Shown one piece after another: positions 32,733-42,373 of a stretch of DNA of 45,278 bases. The stretch covers positions 1-45,278 of the forward strand of contig CAYOAI010000007.1 of the NCBI GenBank assembly GCA_964401915.1, given 5' to 3'. Made by a program: the position numbers and the translations under genes. The DNA is from CAZGZD01 sp964401915 (GTDB lineage Bacteria > Patescibacteriota > Microgenomatia > UBA1406 > GWC2-37-13). The notes beneath the pieces were generated by a model, which saw only the letters and a list, made by a program, of their open reading frames with translations, made no database searches and was not told the DNA's origin. Position 1 is the first letter of the stretch. Each line of letters starts with the position of its first letter.

Positions 32733-33919
32733 GATATATCACTTTTGGAATATCTATATGCAAGTGCTGGGATAGTCACGGCAGTCGCAACTGCTGCGCA
32801 TACATAAAATGCTGCAATGATACCAAATTGATCAGAGATAATACCTAAGGCAAATGGAGAGAGAGCAGATCCAATACCTGCGACAAAAGAGTTCATCGCA
32901 TATGCCTTATTGAATAGTTTGGGGTCTTGAACAGAATCGGAGATCATAGTGAGAATTACCGGAATTGTTCCTTTTGTAACAATACCAAGAAGCACTGAAG
33001 CTATTACAATAGGGAGTATTTTCGTTGAGATGGCGAGAATAATGATGAGAACTGCCATAATCAGCTCTGAGACAATTAAGACGGTCGTACTTCTGTATCT
33101 ATCAGCAAACCATCCAGATACTGTTTTTCCAACAAGACTTCCCACAAAAAAAGCAGCAACAAAAAAACCCAAGAGAGACTGCGCAACTCCTTTTTTAATC
33201 AGCAAAAACGGCAAAAATATAATAATAGGTTGACTGGCAAACATATCCAACATATTTGCCGCATTTGCCAAAAGCATTTTTCTATTTCTTAGAAGTCGCA
33301 AAAGCGCAAGTAAAGAAGTTAAAGGGTTGAGATCAAAAGATCTATTTTTTGATTTTATATTGCTAATTTTTCTAATGGAAACAAGAAAGTACAAGAATAC
33401 TATGAATGCAGCAAGTCCATATACGAATGATGTAAGTCTCCATCCCAGTATTCCAATAAGAAAAGCCAGTAGGGCAGTAAAGCCAGTATTGCCAATATCT
33501 CCGAGTGCAGTAAATGCGCCCAATTCTCTACCTCTTTTTTTTACATCTGCCCACTTAGCAATAAGCGCTAATGCCACAGGGTGAAATATACCAAAGCCGA
33601 TTCCCGCAATAAGAAAAGTAAAGATAAGTTGCAAATAAGAAGGGGAGATGCTTGTTAGGATATATCCAATAGTGTAAAGTAAGAGCGCTACGACTAATGC
33701 CTTTATGCCACTTATCCGGCCAGCTATATATCCAGCAGGAAGCGCTAGTGCAATTTTTGATACATTCACCAAGCTTCCAAGAGTGCCGATTTGAGCAAGA
33801 TTAAGGTTGAGTTCTTTAGCTATGAATGGAAGTAGCAGGAGAAAGCTGGCGTAGTATCCATCATTTAGAATATGAAGAATTCGCAAGTCGCGGATTTTTC
33901 TGGCTCGGTCAGTGCTCAT
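32729..33919 (-). CDS. MFS transporter (first of a pair)
   Basis: 396 aa, twelve predicted helices. The MFS cytoplasmic loop motif after helix 2 is present in the form GYIAGRISGIKAL, with GIGFGIFHPVALALIAKWAD at the helix 4-5 region, similar to fosmidomycin-resistance/Fsr-like and sugar-phosphate antiporter groups. Substrate unknown. It overlaps recO and the next MFS gene by ATGA on each side. Two dissimilar MFS genes in tandem suggest related roles, but the sequence does not say which. Confidence 0.85.
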   Translation of the reverse strand: MSTDRARKIRDLRILHILNDGYYASFLLLLPFIAKELNLNLAQIGTLGSLVNVSKIALALPAGYIAGRISGIKALVVALLLYTIGYILTSISPSYLQLIFTFLIAGIGFGIFHPVALALIAKWADVKKRGRELGAFTALGDIGNTGFTALLAFLIGILGWRLTSFVYGLAAFIVFLYFLVSIRKISNIKSKNRSFDLNPLTSLLALLRLLRNRKMLLANAANMLDMFASQPIIIFLPFLLIKKGVAQSLLGFFVAAFFVGSLVGKTVSGWFADRYRSTTVLIVSELIMAVLIIILAISTKILPIVIASVLLGIVTKGTIPVILTMISDSVQDPKLFNKAYAMNSFVAGIGSALSPFALGIISDQFGIIAAFYVCAAVATAVTIPALAYRYSKSDIS

Positions 33920-35124
33920 ACAGATATGTGTTTTTTGTTTATTCTAAAAAATACCGAACTAATTAAAATAATTCCACCCATGAATATGAATGCATAGGAA
34001 ATAGAATATTCCGCCAATAGGCCGATAAAGGATCCCATAAGCGCAAGATAAATCGTTGACATTACACCGATTACTGAAAGAACGGTCGCTCTTTGTTCGC
34101 TGCCGATATGAAGATTAAGATAGTCGATAAATATTGGATCTCGAGAGCCGTGAACTGCATAAATTGTAATAAATAGAAGTGAAGCGATTAATGGATTTGA
34201 TAGCGTAGCGAATAAAAAATAACAAATTGCGGGCAGAATAGTAATTAGAATAGTTGACCTTGATACCCCCAGCAAGCCTTCCAATTTGTACGCGTACCTA
34301 CTACAAATAAAATCAGCGCTTGAAGCGAGCGCTAGTATAATACCCAGATATACTGGGCGCACACCAAGTTTGGTAGCGTATGGAGGGTAGAGAATTAGTA
34401 GATAAAAAACGAATGGAACGCTCAATGTTTGAAGAGCTATAATTCGTCTTAAAGATGGATTATTTTTTAAAATATTAAATGCGCCTTGAAGCGTATTAGG
34501 ATCCAACTTTGTGATATCTTCGAATCTTCTTGAGTGCAGTGGCTCTTGTATAAAGAATGTGAGGGCAAATGCTATGGCCGATGTTGATGCTGTGAGGATG
34601 ATAAGAATCGATACTTGTTCAATAGATAAGTCTTTAGCTAAGTATCCGCCTATCGGAGCTGCTACGACCGCAGCAAGCGCATACATTGAAAAAACTCTAC
34701 CTGAGGCTTTTTTCATTTGTTTTTCTTGTCTTATTAACTTCAAAGAATCATAAATAAGAGCTTCAACTGCGCCTGAATAGAATGCTATGCCGGCTCCGCT
34801 TATGAAGCTAATTACTACAAATATCCAGAAGTCCCGAGCAAAGAAAAACAATAATTCAGCCAAGAATATCAAAAAAAACGCAAATATAATTGCTTTTTTA
34901 CGGCCATATTTATCAGCAAAAATACCGGATGGTATCTGAAATAGTATTATTCCAGCAAGAAGAAGAGACTCGAGTGAGGTAATCTGCCATAGTGTAAGGC
35001 CTAGTTTTTGAAAATAAAGAGTGAGTACTGGGGTGTAAAAGTAAAGCGAGGAGAAGAAGAAAATAATTTGGAGTATTGTAATATTATTCCATCTTGAGAA
35101 AATAGATTTAGCTTTCTGTATCAT
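33916..35124 (-). CDS. MFS transporter (second of a pair)
   Basis: 402 aa from ATG 35124 (the longer frame begins with TTG and overlaps the upstream gene, so the ATG is preferred). Twelve hydrophobic segments. The loop 2-3 signature reads GIFADKYGRKKAIIFAFF, a textbook MFS motif. Helix 5 region FISGAGIAFYSGAVEALIYD resembles drug/efflux-type or tetracycline-resistance-like members. Begins 19 bases after the interrupted kinase-like gene. Substrate unknown. Confidence 0.88.
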   Translation of the reverse strand: MIQKAKSIFSRWNNITILQIIFFFSSLYFYTPVLTLYFQKLGLTLWQITSLESLLLAGIILFQIPSGIFADKYGRKKAIIFAFFLIFLAELLFFFARDFWIFVVISFISGAGIAFYSGAVEALIYDSLKLIRQEKQMKKASGRVFSMYALAAVVAAPIGGYLAKDLSIEQVSILIILTASTSAIAFALTFFIQEPLHSRRFEDITKLDPNTLQGAFNILKNNPSLRRIIALQTLSVPFVFYLLILYPPYATKLGVRPVYLGIILALASSADFICSRYAYKLEGLLGVSRSTILITILPAICYFLFATLSNPLIASLLFITIYAVHGSRDPIFIDYLNLHIGSEQRATVLSVIGVMSTIYLALMGSFIGLLAEYSISYAFIFMGGIILISSVFFRINKKHISV

Positions 35125-35143
35125 CCAGCAATTATAGCTGATC

Positions 35144-35923
35144 TCAGACAGCTTGTTTAATGTCGACAACCGCTCGCACAACCTTGACTACATCAGATGG
35201 GGCGTACGGCTCAAGATCTCCACTGTTATTAACGACTATATCGGCTGCATTTTTGACTTCTGGGGGTGGGGTTTGGAAGCGGTGCTCAAGATCGCGTGGT
35301 CGATCACCTCTAAATTCTGGGTGAAGGGCTTGAAATCGTTGACCCCTCACATCTTCAGGTGCATCTACAAAAACCACAAGAGCTGTATGGAGAAATCCAG
35401 GTGGCTGAACACTACCCGGATTAGTAAACATCGAGCTACTTCCTAAATATATGGGGAGCAGACTCTTACCTGATTCTCTTGTGGTAAGTGGTTCATATGC
35501 ATATTCGACAGTACGCGTTGAATCCCTTGATTGTTTTCTTGTTCATCTTAGGCCAAACCCTGAACCATCTTCATGACCAATACCTGCAAATACAACAGGA
35601 TCAACTGACCTATCCAAACGCATATTAACTCTGTCAAAGTCTTGGCGAGTGTTCCATCTTTGTGGCACTGTAATTTTACCCTTAAGTACAGGATCAATTT
35701 GAGAAGCTGCATCTAGAGTATCCAAAAAAGCTCGTTTACCTGATTTAAGAGCACCAACAACCACAACAGAATTAATTTGAGGTAGTCTTGACAAACCTTC
35801 CCGCATCGATATAGAGGGAAGATGTAGTGTTTTAAGACGATCTGCAAGGAGTGGACCTTCGGCTTTTGGTGGAGAAGCAAATTCAACACCGGGAGAATCT
35901 GTCATATATACGAAGTATAGCAA
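35144..35923 (-). pseudogene. Nucleotide-kinase-like (guanylate kinase fold) gene interrupted by one in-frame TGA
   Basis: Codons 1-126 (35923-35546) and the next 132 codons (35542-35147) lie in the same frame and are separated only by TGA at 35545-35543. Read through it, the product is one coherent P-loop kinase-like protein: Walker A-like G57-ALKSGKR64 in INSVVVVGALKSGKRAFL, a nucleotide-binding TVPQRWNTRQDFDR block, then EYAYEPL, LPIYLGSSSMF, ALVVFVDAPEDVRGQRF and ADIVVNNSGDLE, matching the order in guanylate-kinase/PhnN-type kinases. The Walker A Ser/Thr is Arg, a second sign of decay. A TGG-to-TGA change is the simplest explanation; a sequencing error or readthrough cannot be excluded. 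Confidence 0.7.
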
Positions 35924-35953
35924 AAGATTGAGATGGTGACAAGAAAAAGGAGA

Positions 35954-37864
35954 TTACTTAGTCCCGAGGACGAGGTCTTTGACGAAGGAATTGTCGAAGA
36001 GTACCTTATTGCCGACATTTACCGTCAGCTCTTGCTGCGGCCGAGTTGATCCAAGTTTTTGGCCTGCTACATCTCCAATTCCAGGCTGTTTCTGTATCAT
36101 AATCTTGTAATTTTTGGAAGTGATTGTTGCGGGAAGAGTATAAGTCACGTCTACCTGAGCTCGTCCTCCACCAGGGCTGACAGTCATAAATCCTTCAAAT
36201 ACTGTCTTGCCGAGTTCGTCATAGGTGAGTATTCGAGTAGTTGAACCTTTGAACTCTTTGAGCTGTGATCCTTGTGGTACATAGACTCGGATCCAGTTGC
36301 GAAGGATTGCATTGAGACAAAGTCCACCGCTCTCGAGTCCACAGTCTGAGTGAGGGAATGGATTGGAGAATACAATACTCACTTTTCGATCAACGCTACT
36401 TCCTGAGAATGTGGTCTCAGATGTAATTTTTTCTGATACGAATAGATTGGATTTGGCTCCGGCAAAGTTGACATTATTGATGTGTAGATAGTCCCCATCA
36501 AAGTTGCGTATTCGGCCGCCATAGTTGAGGCGTTCGATTGAGTTTTGAATATCTGCATCCTTGAAGTTAAGGAGGATATGCTTTTCATCCATGTTTGCAA
36601 ATGAATTCTGAATAAATGGACCCCAGTAGCGGGAGGGAGAGAATCCAAGAATTTTATATAAAAGCTCCTGCATAAGGAGTCCAAGTATGCCTTTACGATC
36701 CTCTTTTACGTAATTGACTGGTCGGTCTACCACATCAAAAAGCGTGTAGATGACTTGTGGGCAGTCACATCTTTTGTCGTTTTCGGCTGAGAATGTGATT
36801 CCTCCTGCCTTAGTATCTCCGAATATTCGAAGTAGGTCGACGAGAACTTTGGAATCAATGGCAATTACGCCATCATAATCGACTTTACGAGAGCTTTTTT
36901 TGTAGAGTGAATTAAAAAGTCTGAGTGATTCAACAAAGTCTGGTGAGAGATTGCTATCTCGAATATAAAATTGTGATACGTTTTTGTGATATTTAAGAAT
37001 CTTCTCAGGAGCTGTTGGGTGAGATCCTATTGAGTTGTCAAGCTGATAGACATCGTCTGAAGATTCTTTTTTGATCTTTCCTTTTTCAACTGTGAAGACG
37101 GCATAAGAGGTGAGAAATCCACCCGTTGCTCGTCGTTCCTTCTCATTCTGGAAAAGTATAAGGTACGTCTTTTTTTCGTCCTTGCCCAAGATATCGGGAA
37201 GCTTCTTAAGAAGAGGTTTGGCGTCTACAAATAGTGTGGATGCGCCAAGTATGGAATCTTTGAATGTTGAGACTTGGCTTCGTACGAATGTTTTACCCAA
37301 CTTTTTTGGGTAGCGGTTGGGGTTGATTTTTGCGGCATATTCTTCTGCTTTCTCAATATTTTGAGAGATAGGATCGATTCGATTGACGACAGTATCAAGT
37401 GTGAGTACTGCAGTTTGGAGTCTTTCTTCGGCTGTTTTGTTGGAAAATGAGTCCGCACCCTTTTTGAATCCAATAAGATCGGCGTGGGGTGCTATAGCTA
37501 CAACCGCATCTTCTCCGGCCTTAAGCATATAGTGACCAGCATTTACCGCATTTTTGTAATCAGCAACATATGGTATAAATGCGGCCCAATATACTCCGCT
37601 GGATGCTTTTTCAAACTTTGTATAGTCAGTATCAAATGCTTTCAACTCTTTCTGTACAAGGTCCATATCATTTTTTTTGAAGGCTGCTTTGAGCTGAGAT
37701 CCTGATTTGGTAAGGCGCTTGCTTGCAGATTTTATGCGGATTATCGGGAGCGTGATAAAAAAGAAAACAAAAAGCACAAGAATTGAGACAAGAACAAGTC
37801 TGCGGGATCTTTTGCGCTTAGATTTGGGAGCTGTGGTATTCTGAGTAAATTTCTTGATTATCAT
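35954..37864 (-). CDS. DUF4012 surface protein
   Basis: 636 aa. Basic start and one N-terminal helix (VLVSILVLFVFFFITLPII, about 24-43), a helical extracellular stretch, then the DUF4012 core: ILFQNEKERRATGGFLTSYAVF, DNSIGSHPTAPEKI, YDGVIAIDSKVLVDLL, and a C-terminal beta domain (VFEGFMTVSPGGGRAQVDV). This family is frequent in CPR and other bacteria near exopolysaccharide genes. Its activity is unknown; resemblance to LCP-like ligases has been suggested by context. It heads the glycan gene group. Confidence 0.88.
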   Translation of the reverse strand: MIIKKFTQNTTAPKSKRKRSRRLVLVSILVLFVFFFITLPIIRIKSASKRLTKSGSQLKAAFKKNDMDLVQKELKAFDTDYTKFEKASSGVYWAAFIPYVADYKNAVNAGHYMLKAGEDAVVAIAPHADLIGFKKGADSFSNKTAEERLQTAVLTLDTVVNRIDPISQNIEKAEEYAAKINPNRYPKKLGKTFVRSQVSTFKDSILGASTLFVDAKPLLKKLPDILGKDEKKTYLILFQNEKERRATGGFLTSYAVFTVEKGKIKKESSDDVYQLDNSIGSHPTAPEKILKYHKNVSQFYIRDSNLSPDFVESLRLFNSLYKKSSRKVDYDGVIAIDSKVLVDLLRIFGDTKAGGITFSAENDKRCDCPQVIYTLFDVVDRPVNYVKEDRKGILGLLMQELLYKILGFSPSRYWGPFIQNSFANMDEKHILLNFKDADIQNSIERLNYGGRIRNFDGDYLHINNVNFAGAKSNLFVSEKITSETTFSGSSVDRKVSIVFSNPFPHSDCGLESGGLCLNAILRNWIRVYVPQGSQLKEFKGSTTRILTYDELGKTVFEGFMTVSPGGGRAQVDVTYTLPATITSKNYKIMIQKQPGIGDVAGQKLGSTRPQQELTVNVGNKVLFDNSFVKDLVLGTK

Positions 37865-37926
37865 GTGACAAGTTCCAAATACTTCAAAAAATAATTATAA
37901 CACATCGCTTATTTGTGAATCATCCT

Positions 37927-38592
37927 TTAAATTGCACCTCGACCAATAATCATCTCAAGAGGAGTTCTCAACATGATTGTGAGATCTCCAATGAGCGATA
38001 TATCCTGCACATATTGTGCATCAAGCGCAATTCGTTTGTCAAAATTAATCTCGCTTCGTCCGGAGACCTGCCAAAGGCCTGTGATTCCAGGTTTGACTGA
38101 AAGTACGCGCCGAACAAGATCTTGTGTATGGGGATATTTTTTCTGTTGATTTTCAAGCTCATCTGGATAGTAAGCTCGTGGTCCGACTATGCTCATTTGG
38201 CCACGCAGGACATTGAGAATTTGTGGAATCTCATCAATTGAGTGTTTGCGTATAAAGCGTCCGACTGTAGTGATTCGCGGATCAGACTTAAGCTTATAGC
38301 TATCTTTTTTATACTGGGCATAAAGCGTTTTAAATCTGGGATCAGTCCGAAGAAGGACGTGAGCATTATTGATCATTGAGCGGAATTTATACATTGTGAA
38401 TTTTCGTCTATTTTGTCCGACTCGCTCTGGAACGTCTGCAAATACAGATCCCTCCGTGTCCATCTTTATAGCAAGTGCTGTAATGATGCAAATAGGTAGG
38501 AAAAGAATGAGAAGAATGAGGGCTCCGATTATATCAACAACTCTTTTGGTTGTATGTTCGTAGAGAGTTCCTGTAAATAATGTGCCTGTCAT
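37927..38592 (-). CDS. Undecaprenyl-phosphate sugar transferase (WcaJ/PssY-type)
   Basis: 221 aa. The short form without the N-terminal multi-helix domain: one re-entrant helix (VVDIIGALILLILFLPICI, about 18-36), then the catalytic region with YKFRSMI, KHSIDEIPQILNVLRG (Asp-Glu pair), MSIVGPRAYYP and PGITGLWQVSGRSE. It starts glycan assembly by moving a sugar-1-phosphate to the lipid carrier on the inner membrane face. Adjacent to manC, so a mannose-containing polymer is possible. Confidence 0.93.
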   Translation of the reverse strand: MTGTLFTGTLYEHTTKRVVDIIGALILLILFLPICIITALAIKMDTEGSVFADVPERVGQNRRKFTMYKFRSMINNAHVLLRTDPRFKTLYAQYKKDSYKLKSDPRITTVGRFIRKHSIDEIPQILNVLRGQMSIVGPRAYYPDELENQQKKYPHTQDLVRRVLSVKPGITGLWQVSGRSEINFDKRIALDAQYVQDISLIGDLTIMLRTPLEMIIGRGAI

Positions 38593-38623
38593 AAATCAAC
38601 ATCAATAATTCATTCTTTTATAA

Positions 38624-39712
38624 CTATGTAAGACTTTCTTTATCGGTGCCTACGTATTTTTCTACAATTTGCTTAATCTTGCCGGATGATGATTTTTTGG
38701 CAACAAGAAGCACATCATCTGTGTTGACAACGAGGATGTCATCAAGATCCATAGCAACGACAAGTTTATTGTCTTGATAATTGTAGATAAGATTATCGTG
38801 ACAGTTTTCAATATCTACATTTCCATGTGTGATAGTGTCTTTTGGATTTTTTTCAAGCGCTTCCTTGAGAGCTTCCCATGCTCCAATATCGCTCCAGCCT
38901 ATATCTTCAACCACCACATATGCAGAGGCCGGGTCAAGCTGTTCGAGTATTGCATTGTCAAAGTTGATAACTGGCATCTCCCCATAATGTTTTTTGAGTG
39001 CATATTCAAATTCTCCATCAGTCTTTGTATTTTGGATTATCTGAACAAGATTATATATAGTGGGATCAAATTGCCTAAATAAGTTGAGTATGAATTGGGG
39101 TGTGGATACAAAATATCCAAGATTCCAACAGTGGGCCTTGTCTTTGAAGTATTTTTGGGCGAGCTCTCCGTCAGGTTTGTATTTGAATCCGACAAATTGG
39201 TGAAAATTAATTCCGTCAACTTTTTGAAGTACTGAGTTGTGCTGAATCCATCCCAGATTTTCAGAGGCGAAGCGTGGTTTTTGACCAATAAAGATAATCC
39301 TATCTCTATCTTTTTCTATGAGAGTGGCTGCTGCTTTGAGAATGTGCTTAAATTTGTCTGGTTTCTGGACAAGGTGGTCGCTCCAGAGTATCAGAACTGG
39401 CTCGTCTTGATACCCAGCACGCGCAAGGTATGCCATAACGAGTGCTACAGCTGGTCCTACGTCTTTTTTGCTTGGTTCGATTATGATGTTTGACTCAGGT
39501 ATAAAATTGAGTTGTTTTTTGACAAGTGGAGCGTGAGCTACTCCTGTTGATATGAAGATATCCTCAGGCGCGAATTCGGGTCTTAGTCGATCAACCGTCA
39601 ACTCAAGTGTGGATTTATTTCCAATAATTCGCTCAAATTGTTTGGGAGATTTACGGCGGGAGAGTGGCCATAGACGAGATCCAACTCCACCGGCAAAAAT
39701 TACTGCTTTCAT
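38624..39712 (-). CDS. manC: Mannose-1-phosphate guanylyltransferase
   Basis: 362 aa; makes GDP-mannose. Signature at the start, FAGGVGSRLWPLSRRKSPKQF (3-23), and VLILWSDHLV with the metal-binding Asp in the middle, then FEYALKKHYGEMPV and DIGWSDIGAWEALKE, and a short left-handed beta-helix end. There is no phosphomannose isomerase domain, so it is the monofunctional type. TATAAA ends 8 bases before the ATG. Confidence 0.93.
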   Translation of the reverse strand: MKAVIFAGGVGSRLWPLSRRKSPKQFERIIGNKSTLELTVDRLRPEFAPEDIFISTGVAHAPLVKKQLNFIPESNIIIEPSKKDVGPAVALVMAYLARAGYQDEPVLILWSDHLVQKPDKFKHILKAAATLIEKDRDRIIFIGQKPRFASENLGWIQHNSVLQKVDGINFHQFVGFKYKPDGELAQKYFKDKAHCWNLGYFVSTPQFILNLFRQFDPTIYNLVQIIQNTKTDGEFEYALKKHYGEMPVINFDNAILEQLDPASAYVVVEDIGWSDIGAWEALKEALEKNPKDTITHGNVDIENCHDNLIYNYQDNKLVVAMDLDDILVVNTDDVLLVAKKSSSGKIKQIVEKYVGTDKESLT

Positions 39713-39726
39713 AGTATGTATTTATA
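39713..39726 (-). promoter_or_regulatory. -10 box of manC (leaderless)
   Basis: TATAAA at 39726-39721 on the minus strand, then TACATACT and the ATG at 39712. There is no Shine-Dalgarno. Upstream to 39849 the 137-base space holds no gene. Confidence 0.4.
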
Positions 39727-39849
39727 AACTTGATTCATTATATAGTGAGTAGCTGTTAATCTCAAACATCAAATACATTATTTGTCTATATGTTAATCTG
39801 AAGATTACTCCGAAGAAATTTAAAAAGTGGTATTAAAAGTGCGATATTT

Positions 39850-41190
39850 TTAAGCTTTACCTGTAAGTAGTGCAAAGAAGAGTACAAGAACTGCAGCGGT
39901 CATAATAACGAATGAGCTTCCAACGCCTATATTTGAAAGCAATCCATTTTTATATTCACCCATAATCTTTTTATTATTGCCAACTCTGGCAATCATAAGT
40001 AAAAGAGGAACTGCGGCGATCGCGTTAAATACCGCTGTGAATACAAGGGCTTTAATCGGATCAATGCCAATGAAGTTAATGAAGAGTCCAACTAGAATAG
40101 CGATTGTGATAACTGCGTAAAAACCAATTGCTCGCTTGAATTTTCGATAAAGCCCTTCTTTCCAGCCGAAAGTTTCACTGATTGCATACGAGGCGGAACC
40201 AGCTAAAGTTGGGATTGCAAGTAATCCCAGTCCTATAATGCCAACTGAGAAGATGAGTTTTGCAATGAGTCCTGCATTTGGGAAATTGCTAACCAAGGGC
40301 TCGATCGCACGAGCGGCATCTGCCGCACTATTGATTTGTGTGGTGCCATGTGAAAATAGAACAGAACCACAGACGATAACAATAAACCATGCAGTCACAC
40401 TTGCAAGTGTCATACCGACAAAATTATCAATTCGTACATTATGTAAGAATCGCCTTGTGGCTTGAGAATCTACGCCAATTTTTGTCAGATTGTGTTTTTC
40501 AATTTCCTCTTCTACTACTTCTGACGTATCCCAAAAGAAAAGGTATGGTGATATTGTGGTGCCAATCATTCCAACTAAAATGTATATTCTTTCAAAGTCA
40601 ATTTGAGGCTTTAGGGTAAATGTTGCTCTAAATATATCGCTCCAATTTTGTCCGACTATAAATGCCGTGAGCGGATATGCCAATAGAGTAATCGCAAGCC
40701 ACTTGAGAATTCGAGCGTATATTTTGTAAGTTACAAAAATCTCAAGGAGAATAATAATGATTGCGAAAAATACTGCAAGCAGTGCAAATGGTACGGTTGG
40801 AAGTAGTAGTCTTGTAGTTGCGGCCATTGCTCCTAAATCTGATCCGATATTAATCGTGTTTGCAAGAACGACTAGAAGTACAGAGGAGTAAAGTAATCGT
40901 TTACTATAATTTTCTTTAATCACAGCAGCTAATCCCTTTCCAGTTATTGCTCCAATGCGTGCGCAAGACTCTTGAACGGTAAGTAGAAGCGGATACATCA
41001 AAGGGAATGCCCAAAGAAGCCCAAAACCGAACCCCGCACCTGCTTGGGAATAGGTGGCAATACCTGATGGATCGTCATCTGCCGCACCAGTGACGAGTCC
41101 TGGCCCTAAGATTCTCAAAAAACGACTGAATCGCTTTCTGTGAATTATACTTTTTACTATGTTGCGTATATGGTGTTCAATGTTTTCCAT
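39850..41190 (-). CDS. NRAMP-family divalent-metal transporter, variant motifs
   Basis: 446 aa, eleven or so helices. First-helix motif is DDDPSGIATYSQAGAGFGFG and the sixth-helix region reads TTISPYLFFWDTSEVVEEE. Classical Nramps have DPGN and (A/M)PH at these metal-binding points. The Met that favours transition metals is therefore absent. Members with DPSG are common in bacteria, and the ion may be Mg or another hard metal; the sequence does not settle this. The helix-7 block FVGMTLASVTAWFIVIVCG and a Gly-rich late region complete the fold. Confidence 0.85.
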   Translation of the reverse strand: MENIEHHIRNIVKSIIHRKRFSRFLRILGPGLVTGAADDDPSGIATYSQAGAGFGFGLLWAFPLMYPLLLTVQESCARIGAITGKGLAAVIKENYSKRLLYSSVLLVVLANTINIGSDLGAMAATTRLLLPTVPFALLAVFFAIIIILLEIFVTYKIYARILKWLAITLLAYPLTAFIVGQNWSDIFRATFTLKPQIDFERIYILVGMIGTTISPYLFFWDTSEVVEEEIEKHNLTKIGVDSQATRRFLHNVRIDNFVGMTLASVTAWFIVIVCGSVLFSHGTTQINSAADAARAIEPLVSNFPNAGLIAKLIFSVGIIGLGLLAIPTLAGSASYAISETFGWKEGLYRKFKRAIGFYAVITIAILVGLFINFIGIDPIKALVFTAVFNAIAAVPLLLMIARVGNNKKIMGEYKNGLLSNIGVGSSFVIMTAAVLVLFFALLTGKA

Positions 41191-41255
41191 TTTTTTACTA
41201 TTCCATTTATAATTAAAAACTCAAAGAAAGTAAATAGAAAATGGTGTTTTTAAAC

Positions 41256-42368
41256 TTACTGAAGTTCCTCTAAAAATTTCTTTTTCCAGCTCTCTCTATC
41301 AAATTTCATAAGATTGCTTTTCCCATAGCTTTTTACATCGATTTTCTTTAGAGGGCTTTTATCAAATTCTTGGACGGCAGTCACAAGCGAGTCAGTTGAT
41401 TGTATATCAAAAAATACTCCTGTATTTCCACCTATTACCGTCTCTGTCGCACCGCCCTTGCGATACGCAATAGTTGGCAGACCGAAACATTGTGCCTCAA
41501 GCGGTGCGTAGCCAAAATCCTCTTCTTGTGGCATGATAAGTGCAATTGCTTTTTCGTATAGATAGACAAGTTCTTGATCGTCTGCTCCTTCAATGAATAC
41601 GATATTTTTCCCCGCTTGCTTTTTCAGGTAATTTTTTTGAGTTCCAGTACCCACAATCACGAGATTTTTCCCAATTTTATTAAATGCATGGATAGCAAGA
41701 TCTACGCATTTATATGATTCAAGGCGTGAGACCAAAAGATAATATTTCTCAAACGGAAGATTTACAGGTTTTGCCTTGATACTTTTCCAGTAAAAGGTGT
41801 CAAATGGGGGGTATAGAATACTGCTTTGTCTGTCGTAATATTTATCACAACGATCCTGCACAGTCCTTGAGATTGATATTATTTTGTCTGGCCTTTGTGC
41901 TGCTGCAAAATCCCATTTTAGAAGATTCTTAAGAAATGGGCGAGTAAGGAATTTGGTAAGTGGATTCTTGACGTATGTATTCTTATGACTCCAGAAATAG
42001 CGAGTGGGGGTAAGAAGATAACAAAGATGAAGCGTCTCTGGGCGTGTCACTACCGATTTAGCAAAAGAAGACGTAACTGAGATGACCACATCATATTCTC
42101 TAAAGTCAAAAGACTCAAAAGCATAAGGATAGAGAAAGAGTGATGCAATACGGCTTTTTTTGATAAAGCTCGGCAATCTTTGAATAAAGCTTGTCGTAAT
42201 ATTTAAGTCCTTAGCCCACGGTGCACCAACGGGATCAAAATAGCTTGTATAAAAATTGGCAGTTGGAAAGAGCTCGTGGAGCATGAGTAGAATTCGCTCC
42301 ACTCCTCCCCACTTATCAATCCAATCATAGACGATTGCAATTTTTTTTGAATCGGGGGCGCTGTTCAT
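41256..42368 (-). CDS. Glycosyltransferase, GT4 family
   Basis: 370 aa from ATG 42368; the longer frame upstream runs through the end of glmS and is not part of the gene. N-terminal Rossmann domain: AIVYDWIDKWGGVERILLML. C-terminal domain: LLVSRLESYKCVDLAIHAF, LVIVGTGTQKNYLKKQAG, and EEDFGYAPLEAQCFGLPTIA, the retaining GT-B E-x7-E motif. Donor probably a nucleotide sugar, perhaps the GDP-mannose of manC. Starts 5 bases after glmS, in one operon. Confidence 0.9.
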   Translation of the reverse strand: MNSAPDSKKIAIVYDWIDKWGGVERILLMLHELFPTANFYTSYFDPVGAPWAKDLNITTSFIQRLPSFIKKSRIASLFLYPYAFESFDFREYDVVISVTSSFAKSVVTRPETLHLCYLLTPTRYFWSHKNTYVKNPLTKFLTRPFLKNLLKWDFAAAQRPDKIISISRTVQDRCDKYYDRQSSILYPPFDTFYWKSIKAKPVNLPFEKYYLLVSRLESYKCVDLAIHAFNKIGKNLVIVGTGTQKNYLKKQAGKNIVFIEGADDQELVYLYEKAIALIMPQEEDFGYAPLEAQCFGLPTIAYRKGGATETVIGGNTGVFFDIQSTDSLVTAVQEFDKSPLKKIDVKSYGKSNLMKFDRESWKKKFLEELQ

Positions 42369-42373
42369 ACGGC

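Noticed and set aside
35125..35181. N-terminal extension of the second MFS protein
   Set aside because: It starts with TTG and overlaps the upstream gene; the ATG at 35124 fits better.
35543..35545. TGA recoded to Gly as in Gracilibacteria
   Set aside because: dapL and tpiA end in TGA within ATGA overlaps and most genes are correct with TGA as stop.
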